Source: Paramecium tetraurelia
Taxonomy: Eukaryota; Ciliophora; Oligohymenophorea; Peniculida; Parameciidae
Direction: 5' to 3'
Length of the DNA stretch: 64,000 bases
NCBI RefSeq assembly: GCF_000165425.1
Contig: NW_001799510.1
Location: 343,459-407,458 of the forward strand
Below, one piece after another: positions 10,817 to 24,516 of the stretch. The position numbers and the translations under genes are program-made. The notes beneath the pieces are model-generated. The model saw only the letters and a program-made list of their open reading frames with translations, was not told the origin of the DNA and ran no database searches. The stretch's first letter is position 1; each line of letters begins with the position of its first letter.

Positions 10817-13053
10817 TCATTTTTTTTTTGGAACTTAGAGCTATATCGGTAATGGAATTTTAATCTGCTATCTCAAGGCATTAAGTTCAATAAATTAAGG
10901 GTGGACTTACATCTATTTGGGAGCCAGAAACTTTTAAAATGGTAAGGTTTTGCACCATCCTCTGGGTAAAAATTAATTATGAACAATTTCTATTTGGATT
11001 AAATATGTAAACTTACTTTCTTGCTATTCATACTTTTATTAATCATGGCAATCTAATTCTACAACACTTAGTTTTCTAGTAGAAGTGTTACTCCTTTTTC
11101 CTAAAATAGCAAAATATTGTATTAATACATACTTGGAGGTTCAACAATCTTTGGATCTTAAGAAATAACACTAGTTTTTCTAATATAACCATAGGCTTAG
11201 GAATGATTTTACTGCTGTTGTTATTGCTCTATGTTTTAATTCAAGATATTGTGAAGGCTGGGAGTAGTGCCACCATTGTGACTACTTAGTCTGTGAACAG
11301 GGGATTAGTTAGATGGAAGTGGTTTTAACACATTCAATTATGAGGCAGTATTCAGAAATGGTATGGATTACTAAGGCTAGATGAGATGTGGTTGAGATTG
11401 TTGTTATTATTAAAATTAAGTGAGAGAAGCCAACTAAATTTTCTTAGGAGATTCAAATTGTTTGTTCTCTACAAGAGTATTCATCAGTTATTTTGGATTA
11501 TTGGCTGTTGTGGATCTAGATCTCTATTGTAGGTCAACTGAACTGTTGTTCTATTTTTTTGTATTAATAAATTAAACAATCTTTTTGGTCTTCTTCTTAT
11601 TTTGATTGCTTCTTTTGATAATAATAAGTTTGCCACTATTTGATTCAGCACACTCCTATGCATCCTAAATACTTTATTAAGAAACAGAACGCTAAGAGCC
11701 TTCGGTTTACTGATGGTTGTTATTGGAATTGTATTAATTGAGTATATTTTCATCTGCAATTTAGCTATTATTAGGTTAGTCAAGGTATGAGTCATGCTAA
11801 TTTCGAGATGGATCAATCAATCGTTTTAAAATACTTTAATATTTTGGAGTTTCAACTCTATGGTTGTGATTATGTTGTCTTGATTTAATTTATGCATGCT
11901 CTGCCATCATTTCCTTAACATATGACTTATCTAGTAAACTTTATTATTATTATTACTATTAATGAACCTATGAAATTTTGTTACACTAAAGTAATAGAAG
12001 AAAATATTTACTTGTTCTAAATAAGATGAATCAATCTTCTTGGTATTGACACATCTCCAATAGTCCTTTGACATCATCCTAATTACCATCAAAGCCTTAA
12101 TGATTCTTGTTACACGTTCTCTCATCGAGAAGGACTTATACATCTCAGGCAAGGAGAGTGGGATAGGATCATTGACCTTTCCAGTAATCCATGGATGATG
12201 TAAGATCTGATGCGCATTATATCTATGCATAGGGTCCTCAGCAACACATTTCAAGAACAGGTTCTTGGCCAATTAATCAAAACCATCAGGGAAATTCCAT
12301 TGTGGGTTTTGTATATGATCGTACAATTTTTCTCTATATTCCTCAGCTGTTTATCCTTAGACATACAATGGATGCTTCCCATTAGTGCAGACCATGTACA
12401 ATATGATTCCACAACTCCAAATATCAACTGGCTAGTCTATCGATTAATATATTTACTTTAGAGTAATGCTTGCTAGTGAAGAATTCTGGAGCCATGTAGA
12501 TGAGAGTGCCACATTGGCCGCTGATGAGAAGCTGAGATCGAGTTGACAATCCAAAATCTACTATTTTCAAAGTGGTCATATCGTTAGGGTCTTCAAGTAA
12601 AAGGTTCTCTAGTATACATACAATCCTCACCTCAGGTTTAATGTCTCGATGGACTACTCCTCTTTCATGGATGAATGCAACTGTCTTGAACAAGGTTTGC
12701 ATAAATTGTCTTTTCTTTTCGTAACTCAATTCAATTTTGTCTGTAAATAATCTTTTCAATTGTCCGTACTTGACCAAAGCCATTTCGATCAATAATCTTG
12801 TATCGGTCTCATGTACTCTCTTAAATTAAACAATATTTGGGTGCTTCATCTGACTCAAAATGCTTGCTTCAGCTAGTATTTCCGAATAGCTTCTTCTACA
12901 TTCTCTCTTGGGTACTAGTTTAACAGCTACGCTTTCTCCTTTGATGTTCTTTGCCTAAACTACCTTACCAAATCCGCCTGAGCCTAGAAATTCTTCGAAT
13001 TCGTAGAAGTCACTAAATTTATTTGCAACATCTCCAGAATCAAGATCATTCAT
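10817..13053 (-). CDS. CAMK-like protein kinase with long Q/N-rich tail
   Basis: 700 residues once five introns are removed (12607-12630, 12432-12456, 11986-12011, 11101-11132, 10990-11016). The kinase domain occupies about residues 18-275: FLGSGGFGKVVQAKN glycine loop, VAVKLVP lysine, HRDIKPENLLL, KIVDFGLS, GTLIYMAPE, PVDIWSCGIILYM, and an HPWITG-type end. These match calcium/calmodulin-dependent and CDPK-type kinases, but no EF-hands follow. The C-terminal 350 residues are low-complexity, rich in Q, N, S, P and T, and lack a known domain. Residues for catalysis are intact. Its start codon overlaps the stop of the LRR gene upstream. Stop at 10817-10819, 111 bp from the convergent SAS-4-like gene. 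Confidence 0.9.
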
Positions 13054-14880
13054 TTAGAAATAATTATATATTAAAAAATTTCATTAATCAGTTCCTTTCT
13101 GAATCTCACATTATAATTCAATCTTTTACTGTCAGCAATCACTGCACTATACAATAATTTTCGTTTTTATTTTTAATATTCTCTTGTTATTTTTTCGAAT
13201 AATCTTTCCTTAGTGTTATTTTGATCTTCTTATAAGATAAAATTTTAGAAATTATTGATGTTTATAATTTTAAATGGATTACTATATAAAAGAGAGACAG
13301 CATCTGAAAAAAGATAATTTAAATTATCGTCAGTAGTCTCCAATAAAGTAATGTGGTTCAATACAGGATTGAAAATCGAAGTTGTGATTTGATAATTAAA
13401 GGTATATAAATCCAAAACATTTACTATTTTATTGTTTCTTATATTTAATTCCAAAACGTTCAAATTTGTTAACTATTACAGAGATCGATATATTTTATTT
13501 AACAAAATATCATTTATCACCAATCTATCATTTTATAAATCTAGCTGAAATTGATAATAAAATATACTTGTAATTAAATTAATTTTTGTAATTCACTTAT
13601 TTAATTAAATACAAAATAATAGCTTACAGGTTTCAACATCATTTGATTTTATACAATCAATTAGAGCTATTTCATTTCCTTAAAATCAACTATAGTTTTT
13701 AATAGAATGTCGAAATTAAGCTCATCACATTAGATTTTATCAAAATTTAAATTCATTTTTTTTAAAGACTTCCTCAATTACCATTCCTTAGACAAAAACT
13801 CAAACAATTTACCAAAATTACTAAACTGTTAATCCTTAGTCTCCACAGTCTCTATAAATTGTAATTACACAGTGGAAGGATCAATCTTCCAAGATAGATT
13901 TATTGACATTAATTAATCCTTATCCTTATAGATCTCTAAATATTATTAATTTTATTTACTTGTCATTACTCTCATCTGTTTGTAATTATCAGTTGTTCTA
14001 TCGCAAGTTGGGTTATTTTGAATAATAAATTCTTATGTGTTTAATCCCCTTATCTTTTCCATAAACAAATTCAATAGAAAACTTTATTTCCATTAGATCT
14101 TCTCTAAATCTACATCAGTACCAAATAGACGTAGATTATTTAATGTTATACTAAGTTAAGAATTTACCACTTTGCTGTATGCTTCATTATTTGCGTATAC
14201 GAATCTGCTGTCAAGAATTTTAAGGTTGGGAAAGTTCTCAGCATTCTATCCCAAATCATTCAAGTTATTTATTTTATTACACCATTGTATGATGAAGGTT
14301 TCTAAATATGGCCATTATAATTTGGAGATGTAAAATATGCCCTAATTATCAATTTTAGTGTGACTCAAATCTAAATACTTGATTATTTGATTCCCTTGAA
14401 ATAAATACTCCAAGGAACTAGAAGTCATTGATTAGCAATTTAAAGTTAAGATTGTTAGTTTTTTAAAACAATTTGATAAACCTCCCTTTTTCAGAAACAT
14501 TTCAAATTTAGAATCAGTGATATCGATACTGACCAACTTTAATTCTACAAGTCCACTTAGATCGAACTTAATTAAATTCTTAATAATTTTTGGATGAGGA
14601 TTCTTAATATTTTCCAAAGCTATTTTTTTCAAATTTTTGTTATTGTATCTCAACGATTATTTGAAATCCTTATAATCCATGATGTTTGAATAAAAGATAT
14701 CATTCTAAGAATTTTATAATAAATTACTAAATTATGCAATGATTTTGTGTTTTGGATACCTTAGTCATTTTGATTCTTCACACTATATTTCATCTACTTT
14801 TCCTCCTCTTCTTTTTATGCTTACCCTGATAGGATTGAGTCAAATAAGCTTAATTATTTTGTTTATGTTGTTCTTCTCAT
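13050..14880 (-). CDS. Leucine-rich-repeat protein
   Basis: 594 residues after removing introns 14705-14727 and 13545-13567. The start chosen, ATG 14880 (MRRTTQTKQLSLF), gives an unbroken frame; a shorter start at 14793 is possible. Irregular LRR-type repeats are visible, such as LSGLVELKLVSIDITDSKF, LTILTLNCQSMTSSSLEYL, IIKYLDLSHTKIDNQGIFYI and LTNLNVLELNIRNNKIVNVL. There is no signal peptide or membrane segment, so a cytosolic protein-interaction role is likely. The last codon TGA (13052-13050) overlaps the ATG of the downstream kinase. Partner unknown. Confidence 0.75.
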
Positions 14881-15039
14881 TTTATAATAAATTTTGAAAA
14901 ATTAATAACACTTTTATATAGATCAGGCTAACATAAATTACATAATCTTAAGATTTATGAAATAATACATTTTCACACTCCTAAATGATATTATAGTAAT
15001 TTTTAATAATTCAATTGAAATTTATAAAGGACTTCGAAA

Positions 15040-15875
15040 ATGATTTCGTTGAGCAGCCTTCAAAATTCCAATCAAATGTTATCTATATTGATCTTAGATA
15101 AGATGGAAGAATTCTAAATCAATTCCATGTTCACTCCCCAATAGTTAGGGGTTTAGTTTTGCACACAATTTGGTTTAAATTTAACAAATCTACACTTAGT
15201 TACTGAGAATCTAATAAGATTTATATAGTCAGCCTCAGTGTTGCCTCAATATAGTAATATAGCTTAATGTTATGAAAAGTATTTTAATGTAAGACAGAAG
15301 ATTACTCCATTTAAATCTTCATATTAATTAAGTGAGTTTTTAGTTGAAAACAAAATTAAATTTGAGAAATCTCATTCTTAAAATAATTTGCATTCAGTGC
15401 AAAAAGAAAATCTATAATAGTTCTAGAGAAACTAGTTCATAAATTAGCAACCCTTCAAGCAAATTGCCGATAATTGTTAAACTTTCAGGGAGAAGAACAG
15501 ATTTGAGAATCTATACTTGAAAGGTAAGATAAAGTAAATGGAGAGAAATAAAAGCAGATAAAAGCATATAGATAAGTTGGATGTTTTAGATGAAAACTGC
15601 ACGTTTAGACCCAACACAAGAGTTTTGCAAAAGCAGAATCAGCAATCTTTATAGATAAAATAGGAGAAATATTATTAGCAAATATTTGACTGTTTAGATA
15701 ATGATAAGGATGGTGTGATTTCAAAAAATTGTATTGATATTAGCAAACTCAATGTGAATGATGTGAAGTATTAAATTATGATATTCTTAGCAATATTTTG
15801 GGGGTGTTGTTGAAAATTGAGAATGAGAGTTTGGAATTAAATTATAATTAATTTATATAATTAATATTCTTATGA
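15040..15875 (+). CDS. EF-hand protein, 270 aa
   Basis: ATG 15040 to TGA 15873-15875 with one 23-nt intron near 15768-15790 gives 270 residues. Most of the protein is polar and helical (LYLKGKIKQMERNKSRQKH). Near the C-terminus is one canonical calcium loop, DCLDNDKDGVISKNCIDI (D-N-D-K-D-G at positions 1-6), followed by YNQFIQLIFL, which resembles the closing helix of a second, degenerate hand. The start could lie further upstream in a separate exon. The stop overlaps the ATG of the EF-hand/WD40 gene, which may indicate a shared function or a mis-drawn boundary. Likely a calcium sensor. Confidence 0.65.
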
Positions 15876-18800
15876 CAACGTAAATAAAAAAGCTTTCGAA
15901 ACTAGATCATACTGTGCCCATCTACTCACCTCGTTCAACATATAAATAGATTTTACACACCGACGAAACTTTATTAGCTGATCTAACTCTTAATTTTGAT
16001 CCCTTCACAATTAATGTTTTGAGAACCGAGTTTCTAATGAGACAAGGATCTATGGAAGTGACAGAATTCATTTTGGTTGTGAAAGAGCATTTGTTAAGTT
16101 GGCAATTAGAAATCTCCAACAGAGATATAAAATTGATTAGGTATTGATTTAATCTAATAAGATAACTGGTGAATCTGTTTGAGGAGATCGATTTGAATGG
16201 TAATGGGAAATTGGAATGGGAGGAATTCACAAACTATATTATTGAAAAAGCAACTGTATTAAATAATATTAAGTCTAAATAAGATGAGATCAAACTCTAT
16301 ACTAAATCTAATATGAAACCATTCAAGAAATTCACTCAAATCATCACTCGAGTAATATACATCAAGGAGATTGATAAAATAGCATTCTTTGAAGAAGGAA
16401 GTGATGAAATCTAATTTATGACTCCCGACGGAGGGTATGGATTGAAACCTTTAAAAATTGTTCCTATTAGCGATAAGGTTGTGACGACTCAAGCAAAAAA
16501 GGATAAGGATAAACAAAATGTATCTAAATCTTATTATAAACTAGTTTATTATTGTGAAGAAAGAAGACACCATTGAGAAGAAGACTAAAATCTTGACCAT
16601 GCTCTACATCGATGATCCCAAGTATCAAGTGCTGTTGACATCCACTCATGACGGTTATGTAAGAGGGTGGAGATATTAATCCTCTGGATTCGTATTAGCC
16701 AACTAACCTGATAACGATGAGGAGATGATTGAACATCATTTTAATAATGACATTTATAGTATGACTTGGGATGGAATAAATGAAATTTTGTATTGTGGTC
16801 AAAAGGAAGGATAAATTAATATCTGGAACTTAAAAACAGATACAGAAACTTAATTGTAAAGTGAAGGAGGTCATACTGATGTAGTAATGGACATGATCGC
16901 AATGCCAAAATTATAATTTATGGCATCAGCTAGTTTGGATGGTAATTTAATTTTGTGGAATACTCTCTATAATAAAAGAGAGAGAACATATAAGGAACAT
17001 ACAAGAGGAATAGTATCATTAGCTTTTAATGAAAGTTTGATCTTACTATTTTCTGCAGGATTCGACCATAATTTATGCGTTTGGAATCCATATATAGAAA
17101 GCTTGATTTTTAAAATATAAGGACACAGTAGTCCAGTGATTGGAGTTGTGGTTATTGAAGGTACATCATAGATAGTATCTTTGGATTAAGAAGGTAGTGT
17201 AAAGGTTTGGGATACGAAGAAATTTAATTGTGTTTAACAATTTAGTGTGGAGACACAAGATGAAAAACATAAATTCAACCCTTCCAGCTTATGCTACATC
17301 CCAAAACCATTAAAGCTGATCTTTGGAGGCAGATCGATTTATTCCTATGAATATGATAAGAATTATAATCCCAATTCAGTAGATGATTATGTTGCAGTGT
17401 GTTGTAAATTCATAGAAAATCAAATGGCATTTTTCACACCTGCAGGAACTAAAATAAAGATTTGGAATGCTTTAACTGGAGATGTAAAGAAAATATATAG
17501 TGATATTACAACAACAGAAATCACGGCTTTTAAATTGGATAATCTAGATAAACGATTTATAATAGGAGACAGTAGTGGAACAGTAGCATTATTTAATGTA
17601 ATTAATGGAGCAAAGATCAAGAATCTACCTAAACACTCTGGTGAAGTTGTTGCTATAGTTCATGCATCAGACATTGGAGCATTCTTTACAGGATCAATGG
17701 ATAATAATGTGTTTATGACTTTAGATAATGAATTTGGAGAAAGTGAATTGTTACGTACTTTTATAATCTAAGATGGTTAATTAACTTACTTGAGTTATGA
17801 TCCAGCAATGAAACATTTATTGGCAGGCACTAATTCTGGTTAAATTAGATTTTATGAAACTGATACAAACAAATTGCATGGTGTTGCTAATGAATTCAAA
17901 TAAGGCGAAGAAATTACCTCTATCAATTTAATCAAAGGAATTCCTTTTCTATTTGTTACCAATAGTTAAGGAAGAGTTTCAATCATGTCCATGCCTCCAG
18001 TATTGCATAGATTTGTCAAAGTTTATACTTTTACCAATATAGATCCAGAAATTCCTAGTCAATTATTAGGGATCTCAAATGCAGTGTTCAGTTAAGAAAA
18101 AAAGGTTCTCTTTCTTAGTGATGATAAAGGATTTATTAAATGTTTCGAAGTTGATTGGCTAGTAGATTTTTTGATTAATGTTGTCAATGAAAAAGATAAG
18201 GAAGATGCTGCCACCAAAAGAATGAAGGGAATTAAAACTGGATCCACTTAAAATGCAAGACAAATGCTAGCATTACCTAAAGTACCTTAAAAAGAAGTTA
18301 AAATGAAATGGATTACAAGGGCACATTATGAAGTAATTAAATCCTTAGAGTATGTTGAAAAAGAAAACTTTCTTATCACAACTGCTTTCGATAAGAAAGT
18401 CAAATTATGGGATGCTGAAACTGGTAAATTTATTGATTCATTTCAACAAAATTATGATCGGAAAGAGCCAAGACCCATTGCTTTAAAAAGAAGCGGAACT
18501 GAAGAAATTTATAATACTGATTTGAATGAGAGAGTGGATCTGAAATATACACAATTAATACAATAATTATTATCAGAAGAACAGAATGGATAATTGCCTT
18601 AAATATAGGTTTTAGAGGATAAGATTTCTGATCCTCTCGGCTTAACCAAATCTCCCCAGGAAGAATTCAATCCATTTTATTACTTAGAAAAAATAGATCA
18701 ATCCAAATTGACTACGATAAAGAGCAATCCAGAATGGAAATTAGAAATAGGATTCAAAGAATATTATGAAAAATATGAATAAAAAATTAAGACGTTGTTT

Positions 18801-19494
18801 GATTAAGTCAAAATCAAAGAGAAGGAAGTACATGAGAAATAAGTTAAATAGGGAATCCATAATCGACATTTTAAAGTGCAAAACTATTCAACTGATGATG
18901 CCAAGTAATTTGATTCCAATCATAAACCAATACTGAAGGAAGATGAGGGAAACAATAATCATCAACAATAGGCTTCTTTACAATTCAATCAAAAATTAAA
19001 ACCAGAATAAGTTCTCTAAAAACACAAAGTTCAATAAAAAGATCAACATCAAATTACGTAAGGAGGAAATCAATAAATTAATTTTGATAGTATTACAAAT
19101 CAAGGTGAAATTGTTAAAGAATTGAAACAGTAATAATAAGATTTATAAGAAAATTTAAAACATGGAATCAAAGTCAGTATTTCAACTCCTTAAATTAAAT
19201 CTATTTAAGTTCCATCATTGGGCAAAGCTGCTACATCCAAAAAGAATAAAAAAGTGGATCCTCAATTGTTTGAGAAGTTGTATAGATAAAACCTAAAAAG
19301 CAAAGTACTCTTTAATTCCGATCCTGAAGTTTTCTTATCTGAAGTATATACATATATTTATATCAAAGGCTGAATGTAATGCTGCGTATAAGTTGGCTGC
19401 TGCATTGGCTAATTATGATATCACCGATGAACGCTCATTGAAGTTTGCAGAGATTAAATGTAGATCTAAAATCAAATTACCAAGATTATAATGA
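15872..19494 (+). CDS. EF-hand/WD40-repeat protein, 1183 aa
   Basis: Three introns (16141-16161, 16520-16544, 19344-19368) give 1183 residues. An EF-hand lies near residue 100 (FEEIDLNGNGKLEWEEFTNY, all loop ligands present). WD40 repeats follow over about residues 220-880, with typical ends such as DGYVRGW, GQINIWNL, DGNLILWNT, DHNLCVWNP, EGSVKVWDT, TKIKIWNA and KKVKLWDAETG. The C-terminal 300 residues are charged, Q-rich and probably disordered. This architecture matches WDR49/EFCAB8-type proteins, several of which are ciliary. It is probably a calcium-responsive scaffold. The first ATG overlaps the upstream stop (ATGA). Confidence 0.85.
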
Positions 19495-19665
19495 CAAAAT
19501 ATCAATTTATATAATATTTTACCTCAGATGTTATAATGCATTCTGAAATATAGTTAGATTTGGTTTTTGAAAGTTTAATCCTACTTTAATTTCGAAGTCT
19601 ATTATCATAATCAATTCAATGATTTTTTAAATCAAATAATCATTTAATTTAAGTGATCATGAAAA

Positions 19666-22600
19666 ATGATTTTTTTGATTGACAGCAAATCCATATTAGA
19701 TTGCAGAACTTACAGTATAATAAGACCACATTAATTTGATGTCGTTGCCATTTTAGAGTATTATAAATAACAATTACAATCAGCAGAATTTAAAGAAGAA
19801 TCAAAACCAATCTTATTTGATAAACTAAAGACTTTAGCTAATGTCCTATTTAATTCAAATAAATCTCAAATTTTAAGATTATTATAAGTCTTCACATAAA
19901 ACTCCTCTGAAAATTAGTAGCTTTTTTAAACATTTCAGACTAGCACTTGTTCATAATGGTTTATCGAATAACTTTATATTGATTTAGTTCTAATAATTTT
20001 TCAACAATATCTATTAAATGACTAGTAATTCATTGGAGTATTGTTAAAAAAGATTATGAATTTATATGAATTGAACCTCTAAGTTCAGAGTGGATAGTAT
20101 AAAAGTCCACGATTTTAAGAACATCATTAATCAAATATGAATAAGAGAACTTAAGGAAAAAACGGAAAAGATTAAATAATTGATTAATTCAAAGTTTAAA
20201 TAGACGATTGCATTCGAGAAAATAATTATATGTAAGTTCTAAATGATGTTCAATATGAGACATAATATGTAGAAACAAATACTCATCCTACTAAAACTAC
20301 TTAAAAAAAACAATCTAAAAAATAAAATCAAGGGAAACAAAAAAAGTAAAATTTGAATTAAGAACCAAATTTAATTTAATCTAATCCTGCATGCTTTAAT
20401 CAACAAGGATAAGGCAGTTCTGGTTTAGAAATTTAGAAATAATAAAATTAAATTAACGACTTAATATGCAACATCATCAGTAAAAAGTCTATTGATTCTG
20501 AAAATTTAACAGAAGAATATCCTTAGTAAAAAGAGTAAAAAAAAAAATAAGATACCTCATTAACTTAAGAAGACCCTAAAAAAAAAGAAGAAATAAACTA
20601 AGTTAAAAATGATGTCAAAAAGGAAATTTAAGACTAAAACAACAATTTGGATATAAATACTATGCAAATTTACTAGTTACCTGAAAATGAATAAGAAAAT
20701 ATAGTCATACAATAATATACAACTTTGGAAGGGGTGTATGAATTATTGGAAGATTAGTATTCTTTTGATATTTGGTGGCCAGTATTTAAGGCTTAATGTG
20801 TTTAATGTAAAAATAAAGATGAGTTCTTTAAGGTTCTATAGTAAAAAGCCCCAATTTTGATGGAAAAATGGTCTAAAACAACAGAAAATTCAGATAGTGA
20901 AATAATTGAGAGGTTTGAAGAAATTGATTTAAAAAAATAAGATAATGAATAATAAAATGATTGTTTAATATTAAAGGAATAAGATAGAAATAACATTCTA
21001 GAAAAATCAGCAAATCTTGAAAATAATAATAAAAATATTTGTACCAATATTGTTAGTCAACAACATGAGAATATTGATAAATTAAAGATTAATTAACAAA
21101 TATAAAGTTAAGGAAATCAAACAGAATCAAATCATTTATAGAGTAGTCAATAATTTATTAATCAAGAATTTATTTAAGAAAATCGATTTAGCTAAGATTT
21201 TAGTGATGGTGGATTATTTAATCTTAATTAATAATAGAACTTTGAAAATCAAAATTTTTCAGATTTATTTGTTCTATCTCCCTCAAAGAAATCTTCTGCA
21301 AATTATTGCAGCGATGAAGAAAACTTTGTACTTAATAAGGGAAATGAAGAAGAGAATAATTCAAATTTAAGTTAATCTGATAGTGTTATTTTAGATGAAA
21401 AGCAAACAAAAAAGAGTTTAATTACAAATTTAGAATAATTTTATAAATCAAAACTTGTTGAAAATCAACCATAACATATTTTTCCAGAACTTGAATATAT
21501 GGGTGACACATAGAAGATGGTTGAGAAACTGTTATCATATTTAGATTTAGAAAATCTTGATATTTAAATAGAAGACTTTTTAGCTTAACCACCCATAAGC
21601 CCATCAAAAAATTTACAAGAATTTGTTTTAGCAACTTATAATATAATCAAACACATTACCATACATAAATATTCCACAATAATTGAAGTGAAATAAGTTG
21701 AAAAAGAATACTTGGGATCAGTAATAATATGTTAAGTCAACAATAACAATAAGGAGATAAAGAAATACAAAGGACCATGTTTAGATATAGTAAATATAAT
21801 AACAAGATTGATAGCAATTAAGAAACTTAACAATAAATTCTTTAGCGAAGGTCTAGAATCCACAAGTTTATTCTAAAGCGTTATGTCGATAATAAAAAGA
21901 TTAGTCCCAGGTAAAGGTGTTTTTAAAGAAATAAAAGAAAAATATAAGAAAATAAAGAGTCCTCATGATAAACATTTAGATAAGATAGTTCTTATTAAAG
22001 CTCAAAAATCAATTCCATTAGTGTCTACAAATTAGTAAAACTCTTAACCAGATAAGTCAGAAAATAAAAAATATGATTTAAATAAATAACCTGCTGCAAA
22101 GAGAAGAAATTATGATAAAAGAGGTTAAAGAGATGGTTAATTGTAAAACAGAAATACAGAAACAAACTTTGTCAAAAATAAAAAAGCTAAATACAATCAG
22201 ACTTAAAATTAGAATGAATCAAATACAATATTTTAACAACATTAAAACAATTATGAGAAACAAGATTATTCCTTTGATTAATCACCATATTCTTATAATC
22301 AATAAAACTAATCATAATATTAAAGTTATCTATAAAATTAATATTAATAACCATCCTTATAAAAGAAAAGTTATAATTATCAGAATCAACTTTGTTAATA
22401 AGGTTATTAAGGCACATCGAAAAATCAGCAATAAGAATATAATTTTTACTAATAATCAGCTTAGAATTAGTATGCCTACAATACGCCCTACCATCCCAAC
22501 CATTTACAATAATTCTAATATTAGGCTCAATATTAATATGATAATTAAAATGATATGCACATGCAAGCATATCCTTATTTTCTTAAAAAGTCTTAAACTA

Positions 22601-22985
22601 TGTAAAAAGGAAATTTTAAATTAGAAAAACAATCTAGGCAATAGTTGCAAACTTAATAAAGTTATTCACATAACCGATAGAGTAATTAATACGAATAATT
22701 TCATTAAAATCAATAAATGACTTAATCATATGAGGGTTATGCAAAATAGAAATAACGAAGATATGATTATCAGCATTAAAGTGCGTCACAAAGTCCTGTT
22801 TATCAAAATCAAGGACAATTTAATTAAGAAAATTAATATTTAAATCAGCCCTCCTATTATTAAATGCAACCTTAAAATAACTAACGACCAATAGATTGTT
22901 AGATTATATAAAAAATGGTAACCAAACTTATGGGAGATAGAATGCATTGAGTTTGCATTAAATGAATGATTAATAATAGAATTGA
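19666..22985 (+). CDS. Large Q/N/Y-rich protein of unknown function
   Basis: ATG 19666 to TGA 22983-22985 with a 23-nt intron at 22918-22940; 1098 residues. The N-terminal 170 residues are helical (VVAILEYYKQQLQSAEFKEE; LFDKLKTLANVLFNSN). A charged middle follows, with one folded-looking segment (YSFDIWWPVFKAQCVQCKNK, Cys-x-x-Cys) and a basic part (SVMSIIKRLVPGKGVFKEIK). The final 300 residues are dominated by Gln, Asn, Tyr and Ser, like a prion-like or phase-separating domain. No family recognised. The intron near the end is required: without it the frame stops at once. It converges with the alpha-MPP gene, with 41 bp between the stops. Confidence 0.75.
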
Positions 22986-23026
22986 TAATTTTCAACATCA
23001 AATATATATAGATAATAACATAAATA

Positions 23027-24478
23027 TCATTTTCTCAAATTTTTTTTAATTTATTACATTGTTGGAATATCCTTTACATTTTTACCATAGTACATAAGAG
23101 TTGGTTCAGAATTATTTATAAAATTTTTTACATAATCCTATAATTGTTCTTTAGTAACATTTTCGATCAAACTCTCATAAAGGGGCACAGCATTTTATCC
23201 CATCAGGAATGTCTTGCATAATTTGATTGAAATACTGTTTTTATTTATTCTTCTAAACGATCAGCTTGTCTCTCCAAATTCAAATTAATTAATGTGATGG
23301 CTATGTTTTTGCCTCTCTAAAATTCCTCATCACTCATTGGTTACCCCAATTATCTGAATTCATCAATTAAGCATTCGTATAATTCCTATTTAGAACTAGG
23401 AGGTCCTTAAACTCTTAACCCAAATATTCCTGCATCTGAAAACACTTAAGAAACTCCTGCTGCCTCTTCCACAGATTATATTGATTGCATTAAATTCAGA
23501 GTTGTTCTGGATCTCATTCCTTTACCAGGACCACCAGTTGACCAGGAACCTATAAAATACTACAAATACTTGAAGATCCTAAAATTTGATTTAAAATATG
23601 TTGAGTAGGCATATTCTTATCACTCCATTTACTTCCTTTAAATAGTAATGCAATATCAAGAGTATCATTTTTCTCATCGTTTAAGGCAAATACTTGAGAA
23701 TGGAACTCTGGGGAAGTTTATTTCCTTAATTACCTTTAGAAAACTAGCAGATTTTTTGAAATTCTTACATTATTGATGATTTACTAATTTTTTTTCAATG
23801 TATTCTCTAAATTATTCATGACTCCACACTCCTGCATAACCAATAATCATATTTTAACTAGTAAGCATTTATTCTTAAAATCTTGAAAAGTCTTCTTATT
23901 TTGGCAATATTTGTGCTGATGTTTTAGCATTTGTTAATGGATGTGTGCCAAAAGCAGCTCTTTTAATAACTTCATCTACAGTCATCTAAATATTTGCAAT
24001 ATAATACTCTCTCTTAAGGAATATTCATTTAACTAAATTAATCTCTGGTTTCTTTTGCAATTCTCTTGGTCGTCAAAGCAAGCTTTAATAGGACATCTAC
24101 AATCATATCAAAATCTTCCTATATAAATTAGCATTTCCAATATGATAATTCTGAATCATATGTTTAATCCAGCATGCAGCCTGTTCGAAGAGTTTGCTCA
24201 CTAAATAGCTGATAAATTTACAAATTTTCCAAACAATCATTTTCAGAAATATGATACATATGTTAATTAAGACTGAATAGTGAGCCAGTTTCTGAGGGAA
24301 GCTCATTTCTTAATCCAGCCTTGAAACAAATTCCTATATCAGATGCAAATGGAAAAGCAGTTTATTCAGTAAATATTTTAATTCCAGAAGGTAATTCGCT
24401 AATCTTTAAAATAGGTTGTTTATCTTTGATGTATTTCATTGATTTTACAGTTGAAAATCCTCTTAGAATTTTATTCAT
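23027..24478 (-). CDS. Mitochondrial processing peptidase alpha-type (M16) subunit
   Basis: 453 residues after removing introns 23986-24007, 23744-23768, 23550-23569 and 23213-23235. The N-terminus MNKILRGFSTVKSMKYIK is basic and Ser/Thr-containing, as expected of a mitochondrial presequence. LPSGIKIF, DIGICFKAGLRNELPSETGS and later GGPGKGMRSRTTLNLMQS match the M16 fold; the glycine-rich loop is the signature of alpha-MPP, which grips presequences of imported proteins while the beta subunit cuts. No HxxEH zinc motif is present in the first domain, as expected for alpha. Some helices of the first domain are divergent, so a core-type relative cannot be excluded. Confidence 0.85.
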
Positions 24479-24516
24479 AAATAAATTTGTTTAATATTTT
24501 TTTATTATAATATTCT

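Noticed and set aside
22187-22570. 127-residue minus-strand ORF opposite the Q/N-rich tail
   Set aside because: It is the antisense shadow of the repetitive Gln codons of the plus-strand gene.
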